Source: Limnomonas spitsbergensis (lineage: Eukaryota; Chlorophyta; Chlorophyceae; Chlamydomonadales). From it: DNA of 64,000 nucleotides. The stretch is taken from assembly GCA_037349105.1 (NCBI GenBank), contig JAYJMM010000116.1, positions 5,270,001-5,334,000 on the forward strand, given 5' to 3'. Below the pieces are notes generated by a model. That model saw nothing but the letters and a program-made list of their open reading frames with translations. It ran no database searches and was not told the origin of the DNA. Positions 62,801-64,000 of this stretch are shown here, one piece after another (the stretch's first letter is position 1; each line of letters begins with the position of its first letter). The translations under genes were made by a program, and so were the position numbers.

Positions 62801-64000
62801 CACTGCGCCGACCTCTAGTGTCAGCCGTGCTGACAGCGTTGCGCCGACCTATAGCGTCAGCCGTGCTGACAGCGCTGAGCCGCAGCCGCGCTGCGCACGC
62901 AAGCACACTCCCTTCGGCTGGTGCGGCCCCTGGCCTGCGCCCGCCGTAGACTGAAACCAGGTGCGATAGGCGGCAGCAGACCTGGGGTCCCCTCTGCCAG
63001 CTGCATCCAGCTGCGCCCGCTAGTATGCTGCTTCAACTAGCGCTAGCACCCCTCTGACAAGCAGCAGCTGTAGGTCAGTTGCTGTCTGACGCAGTTTGGG
63101 ATCGGCTGATCCCATCTACAGCTCCAACAAGGCACCCAGCAAATCACTGCACTAATTGCGCCCTCCGGTGCCCTGCCTGACAGCGAGCTGCATTGCATGT
63201 CGGCCGCCATGGCTGCCGCCATGAGTGGGCTGTCTTGCTGTGCTGCTGGTGTTACCCTTAACCTACTTGTATGCTCCCTCCTGCTTGTCCCCTGCCACGC
63301 TTTCACACCTCTACCCAGATATCCTTGTTTTTTATACTTGTAGTCCACGGTCTCACCCATTCCTACTTCTCCCTCATTTAAGAAATCTAACCCACCTGAA
63401 CCTCTAAAAAGAACAGTTTAGTTTAGAACAGTGCATACCCGCTGGGCCCTGCTGAACGCTCGGCCACGTGGGGCTGGTAGGGAATGACTAGGCTCAATTC
63501 CAGCTACCATGCACAGCCTGGGCCATGGTGCAGCCATACCATCCTCCTATGGGAGGGGGCATGAACATGGAACCCGGCGCTCTAGTCGGGGGGAGAGAGA
63601 AGATCGTGTGGCGGGTTCGATCTCTCAACCTCTGGGTATGGATGCCACCAGAAAAAGAACAGTAACGGCTGTACATACCGGTTAGTAGCAAGTACCCTTT
63701 CGTGAACCTAAAAGTAGTGCATCTTCTGGCAGGTGAACAGGTTCGCACTGCCTGCAGTGTCAAGCTGTTTTGGGGATATCTCAATCAGGAATTTCAGGGT
63801 TTGTATTATACTCAAAAGAAACTTTAACTAGAAAACGCTGCAATATCAAGTCCAAAGCATCTTCCTGAGGTGTGCACCACAGAGTTTATTGTAGGTTACT
63901 TCAACTGCACTTTAGCTGCAATCTGGCCTAGGGCCGGCAGAGCTTCGTGAAAAAACCTTGTTGCTTAACCACAGACTTGTTAAGATTTCGTCCCCTCTGG
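62801..64000. other. No recognised gene
   Basis: At about 62805-62880 a roughly 36-bp unit GCGCCGACCT..GTCAGCCGTGCTGACAGCG occurs twice, each with a GTCAG/CTGAC palindrome. The remaining 1.1 kb shows no supported coding or RNA feature. Confidence 0.5.

Noticed and set aside
63590..63640. tRNA-like GGTTCGATC
   Set aside because: The flanking bases do not form a T stem, and no D arm, anticodon arm or acceptor stem could be fitted.

Overview
The window looks like nuclear DNA of a green alga. Host genes are rich in short GT-AG introns, and their products are plant or algal in type: eIF4A, a POPCORN/UTP4-like WD40 protein, a SWEET transporter and a short UBTD-type protein. Chlorophyta, perhaps Trebouxiophyceae, is an inference; no marker fixes the species.

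Left part, 1-36470: two related but clearly diverged giant Ty3/gypsy-type LTR retrotransposons lie head to tail on the minus strand. Element A (1-17135, 3' end outside the window) has one uninterrupted reading frame of about 5180 codons. Element B (17140-36470) is complete, with two identical 334-bp LTRs, but its polyprotein is cut into two frames by what looks like a 1-bp deletion near 27345. The shared order is capsid region, zinc knuckle, aspartic protease, second Cys-rich knuckle, RS-rich tract with a third knuckle, a large unassigned conserved region, a hydrophobic segment, reverse transcriptase, RNase H, a C5-cytosine DNA methyltransferase, integrase, and a PHD finger in the place where many gypsy elements carry a chromodomain. 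B also has a private Cys-rich zinc module. Both leaders share a splice-donor-like site, and both elements have a long-range inverted repeat whose two arms changed together. This is the most interesting system here: a retroelement that appears to carry its own DNA-methylation writer and a chromatin reader.

Right part, 36471-64000: host genes and older repeats. From left to right: a UBTD-like gene (minus), a TPR co-chaperone-like gene (plus) from a divergent intergenic region, UTP4 (minus), a 5.5-kb repeat-rich gap with a 5'-truncated LINE, a copied fragment of UTP4 exon 2 and LINE debris, a SWEET gene broken by in-frame stops at conserved positions (minus), and a complete nine-exon eIF4A (minus) with a 23-bp minisatellite in intron 4. 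The last 2.3 kb holds little apart from a LINE remnant.

Exon borders were read by eye from splice consensus, reading phase and family similarity. Family assignments come from motif recognition, not database searches.
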